Origin: Aspidiotus rigidus
Lineage: Eukaryota > Arthropoda > Insecta > Hemiptera > Diaspididae
Length of the DNA stretch: 64,000 bases
NCBI GenBank assembly: GCA_035079385.1
Contig: JAVHKY010000054.1
Location: 4,317,501-4,381,500 of the forward strand
Direction: 5' to 3'
Both the position numbers and the translations under genes were made by a program. Under the pieces are notes generated by a model. It searched no databases. It was not told the origin of the DNA and saw nothing but the letters and a program-made list of their open reading frames with translations. Of this stretch, positions 21,853-34,800 are shown piece by piece (the stretch's first letter is position 1; the number at the start of each line of letters is the position of its first letter).

Positions 21853-23062
21853 TTTTTTTTTTTTTTTTTTTTTATTATTATTCAATACCTCGGGTACCCT
21901 GCTTACGTGCATTTGGTGCATATCGAAGAGGGTGTCGAGGGGGAAAAGAGGGGAAGAGGGAAAAGGAAAAAGAGTTTATGGGGAAGGATAGTTTACGTTT
22001 ACTATGCAATATATCAGCTTCTATTTGTCTTCTCTTTGCCTGTCGTTCATCTTCCCAGAGCGCTTTTGTTGTTTCAATTAGGTACGTCCGAGTATCCTTC
22101 TCCTCTATATTCAATTGCATTGGTCTGTTCTCGGCATATAGGCTACAGCGTACATACACGTGTTCGGGCGATTGTTCTTCTTTTCCACAGAAACACATTG
22201 CAGTTCTTCTGCGTTTCATTTTTGTTAGGTATGTGCCAATGCGCCATGTCCACTTATTGCTTGGCTAAGCCAGAAGTTGGGTTCCAATTGCACTCCAGGT
22301 TCTTTTATGACCTGCGCCCTCCATTTACCTTCGGCTTCTTCCACATATTCTTCCCGCCAGAGTTTCATGGCCTCCACGCCCATTGCATTCCATAGTTGGC
22401 TCATGGTATCAAACTTGTGTGGCTGTTTCAACAGGTAATTTTTCTCAGGTAATTTTGTCTTTTTCTTTACCGAATAAGCCACAGCGCGGGCTGTGATTTC
22501 ATACTTGAGTGGCAACCAGTTGCATACTGCACTTGCAGTCATATATGTCACCGTTCTGTAGAGCCGACCATAGCAAAGTAGCGTACGTCGGTGTATTTTG
22601 TCAACGTAGACACTTACTCTTTTTACTGTGAGTCTATGTGCAAATGCTGCACTAGCATATCTTATATAGGCGCCAACTGTCCCATCCAGCATTGTTCTTC
22701 GCGCCTTTGTGTGATATCCGTATGTGTTCCTCGCTATCGCTTGGATTTTTGGGATCATCTTCATTGTTTTCTCCCACATTTTCTTCATGTGCGTTTCCCA
22801 CGTCATATTTCTATCTAGCCATACACCCAAGTACTTAATTTCTGTCTTTGGTATGATGACATTCCCATCTACGACAAGTGGTACCTTATTCTCCACCCAG
22901 CCAAATACAATGACTTCTGTATTTGTGACGTTCAGATGATGTCCACACACTGCAAGGTCTTTATTGATGTCTTCAATGCTCCTTTTCATTTTCTTGTTCA
23001 GTTCAACCTGTGTGTTTGCTGCGATTAATAATAGCGTGTCGTCAGCATATGGAAGCCGGAAT
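21853..23062 (-). mobile_element. LINE, 5'-truncated inside the RT domain
   Basis: The 3' end on the minus strand is a run of about 21 A preceded by AATAATAATA (T-run at 21853-21873), a true retrotransposon tail. The 5' end stops just before the YADD motif near 23062. No clear target duplication was seen. Confidence 0.75.
21878..23062 (-). pseudogene. LINE ORF2 C-terminal part
   Basis: Starts at LPYADDTLLLIA, the catalytic RT motif, and continues through the thumb block (IKYLGVWLD) and a long C-terminal region to SGHGALAHT. A one-base shift near 22220-22250 then leads to MKRRRTAMCFCGKEEQSPEHV with a CCHC knuckle (C-x-C-x8-H-x4-C). It belongs to the same broad R1/Jockey-like group as the neighbour at 18.3 kb but is clearly a different family. 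Inactive by truncation and frameshift. Confidence 0.75.
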
Positions 23063-23480
23063 TTTCGGCACTAAAAATGTAAAGTTTCAGCACTTGATGT
23101 TGCATTTTCGGCATTATTCGGCATTTAAAAAAAAAAAAAGAAGAAAACACTCGTTGTCAGTGCTTTTACAAATTCACGATCAGAATTATTTAATTTACGA
23201 GCAAAATTAAGTGATTTTGACCAAAATAAACGATTTTCGAAGATTAAACTCATCAAAAAAAAATCCTAGGTATTTTTCAATCAACATTTTTAATTTTTCA
23301 ACATTGAACTAAAAATAATATTTTCAAAAAAACTGCCCAATTTTCACCAAAATTGCTGGATTTTAATCAAAATTGCCCGAAATCTTACAATTTCAGACGA
23401 TATTTAACAAAATGGTCATTTTCGGCCATATTCGGCTTTAAACCCCGTTTTCGGCATTTATTCAATTTTCGGCACTTTTC
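23063..23480. repeat. TTTTCGGC-rich segment
   Basis: ATTTTCGGCAC starts the segment and ATTTTCGGCACTTTTCGG ends it, with TTCGGCATTA and TTTTCGGCC in between. The words resemble the GCCGAAAAT-rich subterminal parts of the MULEs at 5.6 and 40.2 kb, so a remnant of a related element is possible. Confidence 0.35.
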
Positions 23481-23726
23481 GGAAAGATGAAATTTGTTTT
23501 TTATAATACATGAAGTGAAAGTGCTGCGTATCGTGTTCGTTTTTCGTAGCGAAACTTGCCGTTATCAAAACCGTGGTGAAAATGTTTTACCAGTGGCGAA
23601 AATATTTTACCCGTGGCGAAAATCAAGTCAGTGGTGCCATTCGAAAAATTCGTAAACATTCTTTTTGAATGATAACCAATTTAAATTGTAGGCCTAAGTG
23701 TTTCTTTCACTACATGTATTATAAAA

Positions 23727-23856
23727 AGTACTGTTTGTAATTCGTGTCGAAAACAAACGATATTGGAACTCGCTTATCCACACTCGCTTTGCTCGTGTGG
23801 CTACACTGCGCTCGTTCCAATATCGTTCATTTTCGCCACTTATTACAAAATGTACT
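23727..23856. mobile_element. Short foldback element
   Basis: Imperfect inverted arms of about 47 bases around a short centre: AGTACTGTTTGTAAT and ACGATATTGGAAC on the left, GTTCCAATATCGT and ATTACAAAATGTACT on the right. No ORF. Likely a MITE; no target duplication found. Confidence 0.55.
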
Positions 23857-23859
23857 ATT

Positions 23860-26800
23860 ACAGGCCCCACTACCCTTAAAATGAACTTCCATTTGATTTT
23901 CAAGCTTCTCGCCCTTAGCAAGATGATTCGACAAAAATGCTGAGGAATCCGGGCTCTGTAAGGCTGGGAATGCTTTTGCAAGACTCTGGTATTGTTTCTA
24001 TGAGTTCACCAGACTAGGAGAATAAACAAAAGAAGAAATTCTCATCATTCAGGGAACCCGTTCTAGAAGATGAATTTGGTTTCGATCACGTCGGCGAACA
24101 TCCAGACCTGCACCTGGTGAGAAAATAGAAAAGTGCCGACCCTGGTTTCAAATATTGAGAATTGAATTCAAATTTGAAATCTTCAAAAGTCGACATTTTT
24201 CCTTGTCACCTTACTGTCATTTGTAGTTTCATATTCGAAATTTCCAAGTCCAACTTCTTTGATGGTTGAAATTTTTCCTAGTCCCATTACTAATATTAAT
24301 AGGGTATCTCCGTGCTGAGGCATGCAGGGTCGGGTCGATTAATTTTTAGTAATACAGATAAAAAAAGTGTTCACAAGTTCAAATGATGAACATCATAACA
24401 ATGTCGTTTAGAGCTCAAAATCATTCTTTCCTCATCCTCAAGACATTCTTTCTCCACTCAAAATTTACCACACCATCTTATTTTCGGTCGGTAAAAATGT
24501 TATGACGTCATACGATATCTTAACGATGGAGAAATTGCGTACGTAGGTTCGTCTTTCTTCACAACGCCCTCGAGGATGCACTTTAATGAAAGGTCTCACG
24601 TCCTCGCTTCTTTCCTTTATAGTCGCAGTCGGAATTTCAGATGAAATAGACCGCTAACAGGCAAAATGAATGTACCGCACTGCGGTGCATATTTTTGAAT
24701 GCGAATTCAATGTACGGCACAAGTGTATTACATGCAATAACAGTCTCGGTGCGTATAGCCTATATACTTTCATCTTCGCGCGAGGAAATTCCGGACTATA
24801 AATACTTCTGCACTTTAAAAAATAGAATTACACGTCTCGATATCAATTGCCCGATTCAACACCTCAGCTTTCCTTCGCCTCCCGTTTTTTTTTTACGCGT
24901 ATGAATAAATAAATGCATCGTATAAACGTACTTTATGAATTATCGTTGCATATTATGATGCAGCTCTCTCGTTTTCATCGCCTCGTACCTGCCCGTAATT
25001 TTAGCAAAATAATTTCCAATCAGCAGGTCAAGGATACCTTGAGGAAGTATTTAGAAGTTGTACTATTTTATGTCATCTGTAAAACGAGTCCCGTTAAACA
25101 ATAAGCGTCAAAAAAGGAAAGACGGCGCAATTTTCGCTTCAAAATTGATAGAATGCTTCTCGCGCGATCCTGCATAATTTACCGCACATGACAATTTTGC
25201 TTTCATTACACTCGTTTGACACTAATGAGATATTTATTGAAAACATATTTTTCGTAGAAATGCGTAGTAAACAAACTACGCAGAGCACACCGCACATAGA
25301 ATTTACAGTTCAGTGACGTAGGTGATCCCTTCCTTTCTGAGGAACATTATGATAGAACGCACCTAATTTGAGATGATGCGCTCACGCAAAGAATTATACA
25401 GCCACCATACGCTGTTGAGCAGTAATTTGGGACGTTAATTATATTTCTTGTTTAAATTGAAGACTAAAGGAGAATAAAGAAGCGAGTCGATGTCTGCAAT
25501 TTAGTCTCGAAGGCACTTCACGATCGAAGGAAATTAATCTTTTGGAAGTTTCTAAATTGAAACAATAAAAATGCACGTCGTTGATAAAATTGCTTCTCTT
25601 CTGAGGCTGCGAACATTATGAAAAAATTAGAATCTTGATACAATTACGTACACATGTACCATAAAATCCCTAGAACAGAGAGATGCCCGGGGGGGGGGTC
25701 CATTTACAATTTCTCGAACGAAAGCAACTCTACTCTAAAACAAATGCAACTTGAATGGGAAAAGAAAGAAATATTATGAAGTACCACAATGCACGAAAAG
25801 TGATCAACATCCCCGAGCCTCTTAAATAAAATATAATACAAAATATTTCTACATAGTTATCATAACAAACGTTTACTTGTTATCAACTTTTTTTCGAAGA
25901 AAGTTACTGCACCATAGCTCCTGATAAGGTTCAAAATTTGCGTATAAAATTCAACATTTTTCTTTCGATTGTTTCAGTAGTCAATTATAATATTTAAAAG
26001 GTAATGAAATTGTCTAGACGATAACAACGGTACAATTGCCGGTTGAAAAAGGTAATGGAATTGAATGGTCTCGATAACAAAACGACGTTTGGTTTGGAAA
26101 AAAAGAATTTATACACTCTAACCACTATAGGTACAACAAGAGACAAGTCTTACTGAAAACAATTGAGGAGAATTAAATAAACATTGACCGTCGCCGACTC
26201 TATGTCGACTTTCACTAAATCTTATCAAGACGAATAAATTCGTCTCTAATTTTCGGAGAAAACCACTCTGTGCCTTCCATTTGATTAAATTTCATTCATT
26301 CAGGCTCCCAACTAGACAGATAATTTGGGCGAATTTATTAGCTTGAAGTTCGTGATGTGTTTCTATCATCTACTTTGAATGCTTCCTTACAACTCCAAGA
26401 CAGCTCTGGTGCAGCGTCAGGAAGGGGTGATCGATGTCCCGAGCTTCATTAATTACATTCTATCATCATTTGTTGGAACGGGTAACCTTCTTATGGGAAG
26501 ATCAGATATGAAAATATGAATCCGATGATATTTTGGGGGTAATGTAGTTCGCAATCGACGTGTTCTACGCACATTTCATTGAGATATCATCAAAAATACG
26601 AATGAATTTCCGGACGCACACGTCCTGTCACGGCAAGATTGTTGTACTATACCAGTTTATAATTTCGATTTTTATCTTCTCTTACTGCGTACTTGTGATA
26701 TGAGGGTGAATACACATACGTTGGCATGACTGTGATGTTAGTGACCGGAAATTGAGTTCAGATAAATTCTTGAAAGTTTCTTGATCTTATTTTTATTTAT

Positions 26801-29800
26801 GATAATTATAATAACGTATCATGTTTAGATGTTGTGCGGTTACTTCTCCTCGTTCTTTCCTTGCTATTAACATCATTGATGTATAGGAATTCGAAATTCT
26901 TCCATATTTTTTATCGCAGGATAATAAAAACGTCCATACTGATGTTCGCTTACGAGCTTTGACGTCAATCGACTTAAATTGAAAGCTATTATTTCTAACT
27001 AGCGTATCCACCTAACTTGGTGCTCTTCTTTGAAATTCTTTGTAATTGACTTCTCAATTTTGATCGATTTTCCCCGTTAATTCGTGGTACCTTCTCAATT
27101 TTATAGATGAATTGGTCCAAAAAATTCATCCATGGTTTTATCCCATCAACTTAGGAATATTTCTCAAGAAAATTCGAGCAGAATTCTTGGAGTGCTCGTC
27201 ATAAAATGAAGTCATACGATGTTTTAAACTAGTTTTGTCCTGATCGGGGAATTCCTCGCCCTTTCCTTTTCTTGGTTTTGCGAATCCTCCTCTCTTCATT
27301 TCGTTCATTTACAATTGCTTTTTTTTTCAAATTTTACAATGCAAACTTTTGACATATTTCACATCTGTACTCTGGTCGGAAAACCTACCCCACTTCTACG
27401 TAAATATACGTATGTCCGCGCATATCTCGAATACTTTCTTAGATAATATCAAGCTTCACAAACCTACACCAAACTACCGTGTTGCCAAAACTATCTTGTA
27501 CACGTATGCTAGGCTAAGGAGGAGATTAGTCCCTCTATTCTAGGATAGTTTGGTCAATCGTCTCCTTCTTCCTCAGTCCATACATCACCTAGTACACTGT
27601 ACTGATAAAATATTCTGTGACGGAAAATACTACCATCTTCTATACACACACTTAGACAGAAGGGTATACTTTGGTCGAGTATACGGCCTTGTGATGTTTT
27701 TTTAGCCTCTGGGTGAAACTTAGAATAACAAGCATGCCATATAGTATATAAGAAGGGATGGGGGGGGGGGGTAATCTTCTTCCTCTGTCACTTTGGCCGA
27801 GTACAGGGACTGGAGGTGTTCGCTAGCCTGGAGTCTGTATACCGCATGATCTAACAAAAGACTACGACGGATGCGGGGCTAAGCTAGTTCTATAACCAGT
27901 ATCCCTCTCCAAGTATTTCCGGCCGTAACTTGAAAAATCGTTATAATTGAACTAATTGAAAATAAGACAAAAAGTAGGAAATACAATAGTCGCAAATCTT
28001 CAATCACAGTAACCGATAGAAAAACATTCCCTTCTGTTACTAAGGTTAAAAATTCACGGCTCTTGTATTTCCTATTTTTTGTTTTATTTTCAATGGAAAT
28101 GTGTCGCACCATTCTGGATCAAATCAAAATTGATTCGACTAGTCCCATGAATTGTAAACACGTATATATGTTTCTGGGCTGAGAGTCAGTCGGAAAATAG
28201 CGAACCGCTTTTTGTGCGGCATTGGTAAGACGTTTTTGCTTTGGATTACTCCCTAATTCCAAAATTTACGTGTGCGTTTGTGTGCGCATAAGACCTTGGA
28301 ATTTTGAAAAATTTCGACCTCAGCTCCGTTACGTATCCTAAGCTTCACGTGCGCGTATGCGTTTGAAGTATAATCTAGAATATGATATACAGCCGCAACC
28401 TCCAGGACGCCCAGCTTCTGTAAATTCTCGCGTACATATAGGCAAGGATTAGCCTACTCCCGGCTTCCACCGGGAGCCCCTCTCACTCTCTTATCATCTA
28501 TACGCGTATGCTGGGCTAGAAATTTCTCTGGGCTGGGGTCAGCGGGAAATGAAACGCTTTTTTTAAGATGAATGACGTCATCAATGACCTTGACCTTCTT
28601 TAGGGACAGCTATATAGACTGAAAGGTAATCCAGTCTATAATATACGAAGCCAAACCATAGGCTGAGATCGTTGCCCAACATCTAATTTGCTGAGCAAAA
28701 TCTTTATACTAGAAATTAGACCAAGGAATATGGTCCTCCTGGTGATATCAAAGCTCAGTCATAGGCCAGGCGAAGCATAGCCCCGACAACGTCTGAAAAG
28801 ATATACAAGATCCAATATTTTCCCATAAAATGAAAAAATTATATTTTCGCACCTCGAAGTCATGAGATTTTGACCTCCGAAACATACATATACCGGAAGC
28901 CGACACAGATAAATTCTGATAATTGGACTGCTTTTGGTCAAAATTTTATGATGAGGTCATGCCTTCCTCGAAACATAAATTCTATGAAACAGGTTTTTAC
29001 TGTTTGATATTACTTATGTAGTTGACATCATAAAAAAAATGGAGATACTCTTAACATCATCAGGATTTCACAGAAGAATCCCTATAGAAGTGAATTACAA
29101 AAATCAGGACTCGACGTCAGGAATAATTGTTAGCTGGAGGTGGGTGGACCCGAAGGAATGTATTGAGGGTCTTGAGACATTTTGTTCTAATTAAGCTAAA
29201 TGAAGGAAGGGATTTTCAAAGTCTCAACTTGATCAACTCGAGAATAGAAGGAGGAGTTATTTTATTTGCATGTACAAACGAGAGGTCATAGAACTAATCA
29301 TTGCTGAAAATTGGAATGACTGTAGTAACAAATTATACGTAGAATCAATTATTACTGTATGGATAATTGGAGGAGATGGATACAGAAAACTGAAAAAGAA
29401 GAGTAGGAAAAGAGGGAAAAATGGAAGAGTGTGATACTGATGAAGAGAACAATTCGGAAGACTCAGGAAACGATAAAGAAATAAAAAAAGGTTGTATGGA
29501 AGAACAAGACAAGTAAAGAATGAAAGAGTGTAAAATTGAACGAAATTGAGAACGAAGAAAAGCTTGAAAAGAAAATTATGAAGATTAAATTGAACTACGA
29601 GATGAAAAGATACAAAGAAAATGGTGCATCTAACTAAGAAATTCCAAATAATGGTGAACTCCAGAGTTACTCCCTTTGTTTCATGTACCTTACCCAAATT
29701 CCTAAATAACAGGATTAAAAGTAGCTATGAGTACTTCGTGTTTGCATAAGAATTTTGAATATAGGTCTAAAGAAAAGTCATCTGGAGAATTTCTACTTTT

Positions 29801-29847
29801 TTTTCTTTTTTAATGTCCAGAGTAGAAATATATGATATTATCTAGAT
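23860..29847. other. Long gene-poor stretch
   Basis: Nearly 6 kb with no gene, RNA or clear transposon I can support. Noted items are a degenerate copy of the dispersed 'CCAAGTCCC..CTAAT' phrase at 24245-24300 and G-runs at 25689-25698 and 27761-27770. ORFs such as 29257-29697 (-) are low-complexity, Phe/Leu-rich readings of purine-rich DNA. Confidence 0.45.
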
Positions 29848-29855
29848 AACTTACC

Positions 29856-30177
29856 CAAGGTGTATAAAATGAGTAGGTGTGATCACTTACCTAGGTAGTA
29901 AACAGAACGCAACCAGCATACCCTATCTAATTACATGAACTTTGGATTTTCTAACAGAAACTCCCAACATAGGTGTCACCTGATAGGAAATTACACGGGG
30001 AACAAATTTACCTCTCTTCAATTTTTTGATTAAGTCGACAGTTTTTGTGTATTTTATTTTTTTCGAAATTGATCCATAAGCGCTATGTATAACCTACATT
30101 CCCGTGACGTCATTGAAACGTTAACTGCGCCTGACTACTACGCTAAGTGATCACACCTCTCTATTTTATACGCCTTG
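29856..30177. mobile_element. hAT-like MITE with 8-bp TSD
   Basis: The ends are CAAGGTGTATAAAATGAG and its inverse, with about 50 bp of imperfect terminal repeat including GGTGTGATCACTTA on both sides. It is flanked by AACTTACC (29848-29855) and AACTTAGC (30178-30185), an 8-bp duplication with one change. No ORF inside 322 bp. Confidence 0.75.
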
Positions 30178-30185
30178 AACTTAGC

Positions 30186-30645
30186 GAGGTTATTAAAAAT
30201 TATTCCTGTTCATATGTTTTCTATAGAAATTTTGTTCACCAATAATTTATTCATAATTTCTTACTTCTGTTATGTTGAAAGTGATAGGCAATATGAAAAA
30301 ATATATTTTGAAAATTCAGATGACACAAATATCAAAAAATGCGTAAGATTAAATGAAAAAAAATATTCGACTTCCGAAAAAGGAGAAATATCTAAAAATA
30401 AAAATATGTGACAACGTGGAAGGCGCGCCGTCTTTCTAGTTTAAACCTAATTATTGTTTTTGTGGTTCTCCTCTTGACTTTAAGTATTCATCACTGTATT
30501 CATGGTCTACGAAACTTTCGAGTCATGCTGCGAAACTTACTGATGAGTGCTTTTTGTATTTTTCCGAGAAGTTTTCCCCTGACTATACGATCTAGCTTCG
30601 GTGAGGGGAAAGTGCCGCAAATCTCTGAAGAGACTCGCGGTGGAT
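30186..30645. other. Unassigned spacer
   Basis: Short ORFs at 30175-30411 and 30408-30665 (+) without recognisable domains. Confidence 0.35.
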
Positions 30646-30649
30646 ATGT

Positions 30650-32360
30650 CGACTCGCTATTTTGACCAGAAGTCGACTTATGAAGACGTCGATTTGATGG
30701 GTCGTCTCGATCAAGTTCCGCCGATTGTGACCCGCAAATCGACCTAAAATGGCTGGAAGTTTTACCATCAACTCATCGTCGACATCGAAATTGAGTCGAC
30801 TCTCGTGTTATAAAATGGTTCTACGCGACAACGTCTAAGGCATCTTCCAAAAGGGTCGGATGTAGTCACCTATTTCGACGGGCCGCTATCTGGCCGGAAG
30901 TTAACTCTGACTCGAAGAGACATCTTAAAAACTTCAGCCTTCACGTTTCTGGACTCGCGTTACAGTTCTACGGGCTACACTGTGGTGTGGAGCTGCACTC
31001 CTTTTTACTCATCCTTCGGTCATATCACCGGATTTATCTGACTTTTCCGATAGAGTTACCGGGGTTCAGGGAGCTCTCTATCTTCGTATCTGCGGGTGAC
31101 TGTACGCTCGGGGAAAATCTCACTAGACGCGGAGTAATAATTCGACGCACTCAGGCTGTCCTCCCGAATGGGCACTTCACCTCACAAATTCATTTGCGCG
31201 CTACGAAATTTAATTTATCGCATTTCGACTGTAACGAGCGAATAGCGGCAGACGCAAAGCTTCAACATCAAAACTGTGCCAGACCACTGATTACACAGCT
31301 TATCCACCAAACTGCTGGGAGTAACTAACTTCGAAATGAGCGCGAAAATCTCACATCGACTCGAAAGATCAGTCGACAGAGCGTTATCGCATTTCTTACC
31401 ATCGAACTTTAAGGGAATTCAGAAGACATCATACCACTTGATAAATCAAGAAGAGAGACAGAATCTAGTATCGCTCGTATAGGCGAACTAAGACGAAACA
31501 TGAAAATGAAAGTAAAAGTTCGAAAGAGGAAACGAGAAAGTAGAACAATTTGTAGAGAAGAAAAATGACAAACACTGACGCATACACACTTCTAACACGA
31601 TAACCCTTGTGACTTCACAAGGACACTGAAGAAATTTAAAGTCGACTCGAAATTGATTCTGGATCAACGTTGATTTGAAGTTGACCAGCATGTACTGCCA
31701 GAGAACCATCAATCGACTGGAAACTGATGCATTAGAGCAATTGACTTTAGGTTGATGGACTTTGGAGAAGTGGGCGCAAAATTGACTCCAGGTCAACGTC
31801 AAATGGAGGTTGATTTGAAGTTAACAGCAGTACATTACTTGAGAACTTTCACTCAAGAGAGTTGTTGATTCTAACTCAATTAAGAAATTTAGTCAAAATA
31901 AACACCAGATCAACGTTAGTTTGAAGTCAATTTGAAGTTGACCAGTGTAAATCACTAGAGAACTACAAATTAACTTCAGATCGACCTAATACAGCAGTTG
32001 ATTGGTGGTTGACCAGCATCTGTTCCTAGAAAACTAAAAGTTGGCTGTTAATAGACGCAAAACACTCGATTTTAGGTCAATAAGTTGTAGAAGTTGAGTC
32101 AAAAGAGACTCCAAACCAATGTCAATTTGAAGTTGACCAGCCTACTATCCAACAGAGCAGTTGATTTTAGGTCGATGGAAAAATTTGGTCAATTCAATTG
32201 ACGTTGATTCGGGATTGATTTGAAGTCGACCGGCGTACATTACAAGAGAATTATGAATCGACTTGGAATCGACGCGATAGAGCAGTCGATTTCAGGTAGA
32301 GGAAAAATTTGAAGAAGTCGACTCAAAATCGACTTGAAACCAGCGTGGCAAATGAGTTAA
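30650..32360. repeat. TCGAC-rich degenerate array
   Basis: From 30650 TCGAC/GTCGA words are dense. From about 31630 a longer unit appears: GATTTGAAGTTGACCAGC, then a TACT/ACATTAC word, AGAGAAC, ATCGACT, AGAGCAGTTGATTTTAGGT. It returns at about 31670, 31810, 31930, 32010, 32125 and 32215, a period of roughly 90-140 bp. It may be a distant relative of the satellite at 12.4-13.1 kb, which shares the TCGAC bias. ORFs here (30987-31328, 31488-31802) look incidental. Confidence 0.55.
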
Positions 32361-33110
32361 AAAGGAGTTGACATTGGTGACCTCCATACTTATGAAATCG
32401 ATTTTGACAACACGTATAATATCGAAGCAATCTCAACCAAGACTTTCCCAAGGAAACGAGGGGATATTAAAAGAAAATCCCGCCCCCCCCAACTTCTGAA
32501 AAAGGCTCAAATTATGCAGTTTCAGCATATTTTTCGAGCGAAGCAAAAATAAATTTGTTGGAAATTTGGTACTTCCCTCCAAAAAAAGAATAAATGTACT
32601 CCTCAATCTGCGCTTGGTCGACCTCTAACCGAAAGGGGGTCTGTCTGAAGGCGAAATGTAAAGGTCTAGTTGTAGGGCTTGGTAGGGTAGGAATTGTCAC
32701 ATTAGTCCTAGAAAAGTGAGGTCGTGGGTTTTCTTCCTTTCTGGGTGAGGAGGAGTTCTTGTTATCTCTTCTTTTCCCTCATTGTCTGTAAGATGCCTTG
32801 TGAACATACGCACTACACTATTTACCTTCTTACAATGGGACATTCCGTTGTTCAGGGTCTGTTCCCTCAATCGGTTGCAATAAATGTATTGAAATGATTT
32901 TAGGATTTCTCAAGACTGGAAAAAATTGTGAGGTTTGAAACTCAGATTCGAAAAAATGGGCCCTTACAGGCAGAGTCAAAAATGAAACAAAAGTTGACGA
33001 AACTGCAAAACTCGTATTTCAGATGACGTCATGAAAGTGAAATTATGAAAGTACAGTTCATGAAATTCGAGGAGGGTTGGTAAATGAAAAACTCGAGCGA
33101 AAAATTTTAC
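32361..33110. other. Unassigned spacer
   Basis: No gene recognised; a C-run at 32482-32490. Confidence 0.4.
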
Positions 33111-33112
33111 CA

Positions 33113-33186
33113 CCTCGTCAGGATCCGAACCCGAGAACTTTCGCTTGCCGGCCAGTTGCTCTAACCGCGGAGATACGAGGACGATC
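33113..33186 (-). repeat. tRNA-like SINE head or tRNA pseudogene
   Basis: On the minus strand CCTCGTA pairs with GACGAGG at the other end as a near-perfect acceptor stem. CTC..GAG forms a short D stem, and GGGTTCGGATCC gives a B-box-like T arm. The anticodon arm pairs poorly, so a working tRNA is unlikely. The tail GGTGGTAAAATTTTTCG resembles the SINE-like units at 10.1 kb. Confidence 0.55.
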
Positions 33187-33190
33187 AAAT

Positions 33191-34075
33191 CTTCCTCCTC
33201 TAATATTGCCCCCGCACGCGTAAGTGTTGTGTCTTTAAATGAAATTCCTCAATTATTTCGAGTTATTGGAAAGTACTCTGCTTGAAAGTAATTGAAAAAG
33301 TTGCTGTTCGCTTCGTAAGTTTTGTTCTTCTTCACTGAAAAAGAACCGGACAGCAAGGGGCGAAAAAAAAGAGTAACCAATGTTTTGAATGCTCTGCTGC
33401 GCATTCGATCTCACAGACTACGATGCAAGTTTTCAAAAACTTGCCAAGTGTCATACCTCTCCTTCTTAAGAATTGTTAGACAAAACAAACCTACATAATA
33501 TGCGTACTCATTATGTAAATCGTGTCATACATAGGAGAGGAAAAGAGTGACACTATCTCGAAGACAGACGATGAGGCGTATAATAACATCTTGTAAAAAG
33601 TGCTGCTGTTGATCATTTTTGCTTCATCTGGCGCGGATACTGGATGCACGTGATCGCAAAAAAAGAGAAAAAAAAATAACGCAATAGGCTGGCTGATTTG
33701 CACGCAGACAGACGGTTATTTTATTCTTACACAACGATTATCAACATCATCATCGAAAATAATAACGAATATAAAGACTCATGTGACACACGCATTCGGC
33801 ATGTCATATTAGTCTGACACGAAATTCTGTCTGATGTCCGTGATAGTATCCTCGTAAGCTAATATAATTTTTTTTCTTTTCGCTACAAAAAACTGCACAC
33901 AACTCCGTCTTTTATTTACTTTTACGAGTCTGGCGTATTTTCATTCGCCCAAGTTGTTTGCGATTTGCGTTCCCGAACGTAGCGTGAGAAAGCGCGATTT
34001 CTGTTAGATCGAGGCCTAATTTTTGAATTTTAATCGAGGTTGGCAAAAAATATGAATGATAATTTGATGATTTAT
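33191..34075. other. Unassigned spacer
   Basis: No gene or repeat recognised. Confidence 0.4.
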
Positions 34076-34079
34076 TGAC

Positions 34080-34800
34080 AATGAAGGTATTATATTCGTT
34101 GATGTCTTTGACCCTAAAATTTTAGCATGGTATGAAACCATAACGCCGGAAGCTCTCGAAAAAATGAAAGATTATTTTTTCAGTATACCTTGTTGAACGT
34201 GATAAAAGTAAATTAGATTACGTTTCTCTTTTTGTTGAAAGCTCAAGGGAAATTTTACAAGCAGGCGTAAGTAAACATGAACTTTTTAATTCAAGGCTAA
34301 ATTTAGAATAAAATTGTACGAAGGAATGTGACCGGGATATCACTGTATGTGGAAGGAGATTTATTCTCTATGTATGATGCTGATGAATGTTGCATCAGAT
34401 ATTTTTTCAACAATGAGCGTTTCAAAATTGTGTATCATTGTCGTCCGTACGCGTACTTTACCTTGAAAAAATTTCAACGTCGTCTCTTGAGGTCCGTCCA
34501 AGTAGGTGGAAATGATAGAAAATGTTGATAAATTTTATAAATACGATAAGAAGAAAATTCTGTGTAATTAAATTCGAGTCCTCAAACTCCCACCTGATTG
34601 ATGACTGACAGATTCGATAGGATTTGTTTGAATTCTCCAACGGTTGGTGTAGGTCATCTCATATCTATCGCATTGAAGGTGAATTGCAGTGTCTTTGGCA
34701 TGTCTGAACATCTGCAATTGGCTATGCATTTGAAATTGCCGAATATTGCACCTGAAAATTGTGTGAATAGGAAGATATTTGGTGATTTTATGAGATAATC
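34080..34800 (+). pseudogene. Possible coding remnant or exons, unknown
   Basis: Three consecutive plus-strand stretches read like protein. The first holds IFVDVFDPKILAWYETITP and, across a possible TTTTTTCAG acceptor at about 34182, ERDKSKLDYVSLFVESSRE. The second (34328-34528) has YVEGDLFSMYDADECCIRY. The third, ending at 34798, has GHLISIALKVNCSVFGMSE. They lie in different frames with stops between. I recognise no family. They could be exons of an unseen gene or a decayed one-exon gene; neither is proven. Confidence 0.25.

Noticed and set aside
29257..29697. 146-codon minus-strand ORF
   Set aside because: Phe/Leu/Ser-rich low-complexity reading of purine-rich DNA, without domain or splice context.
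33113..33186. Functional tRNA gene
   Set aside because: The acceptor stem pairs well, but the anticodon arm does not, and the tail matches SINE-like repeats.
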